Assembly (NCBI GenBank): GCA_030634585.1
Contig: DAOWAM010000024.1
Coordinates: 1-7,333, forward strand
DNA length: 7,333 nt
Source of the DNA: a bacterium
GTDB taxonomy: Bacteria; Patescibacteriota; Patescibacteriia; UBA2591; DAOWAM01
Direction: 5' to 3'
Shown here piece by piece: positions 5,797 through 7,333 of the stretch. The notes under the pieces were generated by a model. It did no database searches and had not been told where the DNA came from. It saw only the letters and a program-made list of their open reading frames with translations. Each line of letters opens with the position of its first letter. The first letter of the stretch is position 1. The position numbers and the translations under genes were made by a program.

Positions 5797-5803
5797 ACCT
5801 CCT
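5797..5803 (-). promoter_or_regulatory. Strong Shine-Dalgarno of the small membrane-peptide gene
   Basis: AGGAGGT on the minus strand stands four bases before the ATG at 5792. It is one of only two perfect SD sites in the window and is the main reason to treat this short frame as a real gene. Confidence 0.85.
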
Positions 5804-5820
5804 TTTTAATTAGTATATTT

Positions 5821-5849
5821 AATCTATCACATCTAAATTATTATGTCAA
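5821..5849 (-). promoter_or_regulatory. Promoter of the small membrane-peptide gene
   Basis: On the minus strand a perfect TTGACA (5849-5844) is followed after exactly 17 bases by TAGATT (5826-5821, 4 of 6), preceded by TGA as an extended -10. Transcription would start near 5814, about 20 bases before the ATG. The -35 box lies on the complement of the start of the phosphohexomutase gene. Confidence 0.6.
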
Positions 5850-7240
5850 TTGTTGATCCAACAATTTTTCGAACTTACGATATCCGCGGTATTTATCCGA
5901 AGCAATTAAATAAATCAACAGCTTATTTGATCGGACAAGCGGTAGTTGTTTTTGTTAAACAACGATTTTCTGCCGAGCAGAAAATAAACGTAGTTATTGG
6001 TCGTGATTGTCGTCTTTCTTCTCGACAATTACTTATTGCTTTGGGCAAAGGAATTGTTGACCAGGGCGGTCAAGTAATTGATATCGGTTTAGTTTCTACT
6101 GACTTACTTTATTTTGCTCAACATTATTTGCGCGCCACGGCTGGAATAATGATTACCGCTAGTCATTTAGCCAAACAATTTAATGGCTTTAAGATATTGA
6201 TTAAGCATAATCAGTTTTTATCGGCTCAATTTGGTTTACCGCAGATTAAACGATTAATTTTAAAAAATAATTTTTCGCTAGCGATAAAAAAAGGAAAAAT
6301 AACTAAACGAAGCTTACAAACAATTTATCTCAAGCATACTTTGAGATTAGCCAAACAATTTTTTCCAATCCACAAGATTGATAAAAGAAAAGTTAATGCG
6401 CGAATAGTTATTGATACCGGTAATGGAATGGCTGGACCGCTAATTAAAAAGATTATTCCCTGGTTGCCAGTGAAAATTACTTTATTATTTTCTCGTCTAG
6501 ACGGTCGTTTTCCTAATCATTTGCCCGATCCATCAGTTTCTAAGAATCTACGTTTTTTACGTCAGCGAGTTTTATTTGAACGAGCAATTTTAGGCGTTGC
6601 TTTTGACGCCGACGCCGATCGTGTTGTTTTTGTTGATGAAGAAGGTATAAAAATTAGCAATGATTTAATTATCGCTTGTTTGTCTGAATTATTTCTGAAT
6701 AAATATCCCCGACAAACAATTGTTTATAATTTAACTTGCTCGCGTTATCTAAAAGAGTTCATTAAACACTGTGGCGGGCGACCGGCAATTAGTCGCACTG
6801 GACATACCTTTATTAAACAAAAAATGTTGGCTAAACGAGCAATTTTTGGCGGTGAAATATCAGGACATTTCTATTATCGAGATAACGCTTACGCGGAAAA
6901 CGCTTATTTAACTTTATGTTTATTTTTAGAAGTTTTAATCCGTTCCGGTAAAACAGCATCTCAATTTATTGCTCAATATAAAAAATATTATCGCTTAGGA
7001 GAAATTAATTTTAAGGTCAAAGATAGAGATTTAATTTTACAAAGAGTTTCTCGTCGGTATAAAGCAGGCAAAATTAATCATTTAGACGGACTGACGGTTA
7101 ATTTTTCTGATTGGTGGTTCAATTTACGTCCTTCTCATACCGAACCATTGCTTAGATTAGTAGTTGAGGCAATTACTCCAAAATTAGCCGAACAGAAATT
7201 AGCTGAAATTAGTAAAATAATTAAAAAGAAAAAAATATGA
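5843..7240 (+). CDS. Phosphomannomutase/phosphoglucomutase (alpha-D-phosphohexomutase)
   Basis: Cytoplasmic enzyme of 465 residues, normal length for the AlgC/ManB group. It moves phosphate between C6 and C1 of mannose or glucose, feeding nucleotide-sugar and envelope polysaccharide synthesis. The N-terminus IFRTYDIRGIYP is typical. GIMITASH (101-108) carries the phosphoserine S107. FDADADR (254-260) supplies the metal-binding D255, D257 and D259. GGEISGH (336-342) is the sugar-specificity loop, and LRPSHTEP (428-435) is the C-terminal phosphate-binding loop. Unusual points: the active-site loop reads TASHLA where the family has TASHNP, the metal loop has Ala in place of both Gly, and the last loop has His for Asn. 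Catalytic Ser and Asp residues are intact. The ATG at 5843 has no SD; TATATT at 5814-5819 could be its -10. It overlaps murI by four bases. A phosphoglucosamine mutase is less likely, since GGEISGH favours the PMM/PGM branch. Confidence 0.94.
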   Translation: MSIVDPTIFRTYDIRGIYPKQLNKSTAYLIGQAVVVFVKQRFSAEQKINVVIGRDCRLSSRQLLIALGKGIVDQGGQVIDIGLVSTDLLYFAQHYLRATAGIMITASHLAKQFNGFKILIKHNQFLSAQFGLPQIKRLILKNNFSLAIKKGKITKRSLQTIYLKHTLRLAKQFFPIHKIDKRKVNARIVIDTGNGMAGPLIKKIIPWLPVKITLLFSRLDGRFPNHLPDPSVSKNLRFLRQRVLFERAILGVAFDADADRVVFVDEEGIKISNDLIIACLSELFLNKYPRQTIVYNLTCSRYLKEFIKHCGGRPAISRTGHTFIKQKMLAKRAIFGGEISGHFYYRDNAYAENAYLTLCLFLEVLIRSGKTASQFIAQYKKYYRLGEINFKVKDRDLILQRVSRRYKAGKINHLDGLTVNFSDWWFNLRPSHTEPLLRLVVEAITPKLAEQKLAEISKIIKKKKI

Positions 7241-7333
7241 TCGGAGTTTTTGATTCTGGCGTTGGGGGATTAACTGTAGTCAAACATTTATTTCAACAAT
7301 TACCAGAATATCAAATTGTTTATTTCGGCGATA
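7237..7333 (+). CDS. murI: Glutamate racemase MurI, N-terminal part (runs off the right edge)
   Basis: Makes D-glutamate from L-glutamate for peptidoglycan, in the cytoplasm. The visible 32 residues start IGVFDSGVGGLTV, the family signature that contains the first catalytic region (D6, S7), followed by LPEYQIVYFGD, the usual next strand. The ATG overlaps the TGA of the phosphohexomutase gene as ATGA, so the two are translationally coupled in one operon; no SD is needed or seen. The pairing suits a cell-envelope precursor operon. The catalytic Cys residues lie beyond the window. Confidence 0.95.
   Translation, partial: MIGVFDSGVGGLTVVKHLFQQLPEYQIVYFGD

Noticed and set aside
1639..7240. UGA recoded as glycine, as in Gracilibacteria and Absconditabacteria
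   Set aside because: UGA ends the GIY-YIG and phosphohexomutase frames exactly at the family C-termini, the latter as an ATGA overlap with murI, and no in-frame UGA occurs elsewhere.
1..7333. CRISPR array, tRNA or rRNA gene
   Set aside because: No regularly spaced direct repeats, no cloverleaf-like segments with a TTCGA-type arm, and no conserved rRNA blocks were seen in the intergenic DNA.

Overview
The window is AT-rich and densely packed. Nine protein genes are supported; the ones at the two edges are cut off. Short intergenic gaps, compact housekeeping proteins rich in Lys, Gln and Ile, an 85-residue GIY-YIG protein of a type common in these genomes, and genes mostly without Shine-Dalgarno (SD) sequences together suggest a Patescibacteria (CPR) bacterium. 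No lineage marker is present, so this is an inference. UGA acts as an ordinary stop: it ends the GIY-YIG and phosphohexomutase genes and never occurs in frame.

Left part (1-1930). The start of folD reads leftward off the edge. Divergent from it is a secreted SpoIVB-type S55 serine peptidase with a near-consensus promoter, a perfect SD and a strong terminator. It looks like a self-contained unit lying in the opposite direction between folD and the minus-strand genes. Next comes a small GIY-YIG gene on the minus strand, bracketed by copies of a 12-base repeat that overlap its own stop codon and that of glyA.

Middle part (1920-5558). glyA and elp3 run on the minus strand. glyA and folD together form the serine/glycine-to-formyl-folate one-carbon branch. 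Divergent from elp3, with start codons that touch in one CATATG, is a class I methyltransferase carrying the signatures of Trm9/ALKBH8. Elp3 makes 5-carboxymethyluridine at tRNA position 34, and Trm9 methylates that carboxylate in eukaryotes. The pair therefore reads as a minimal two-gene mcm5U34 pathway in a bacterium, which I consider the most interesting content here.

Right part (5559-7333). A hairpin-rich convergent spacer separates the methyltransferase from a 46-codon membrane-peptide gene on the minus strand, which has a strong promoter and SD. Divergent from the peptide gene is a phosphomannomutase/phosphoglucomutase gene that overlaps the start of murI (glutamate racemase) by 4 bases, forming an envelope-precursor operon that leaves the window.

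Two promoters, for the S55 peptidase and for the small membrane peptide, place their TTGACA -35 box on the complement of the neighbouring gene's ATGTCAA start. The same arrangement therefore appears twice within 6 kb.
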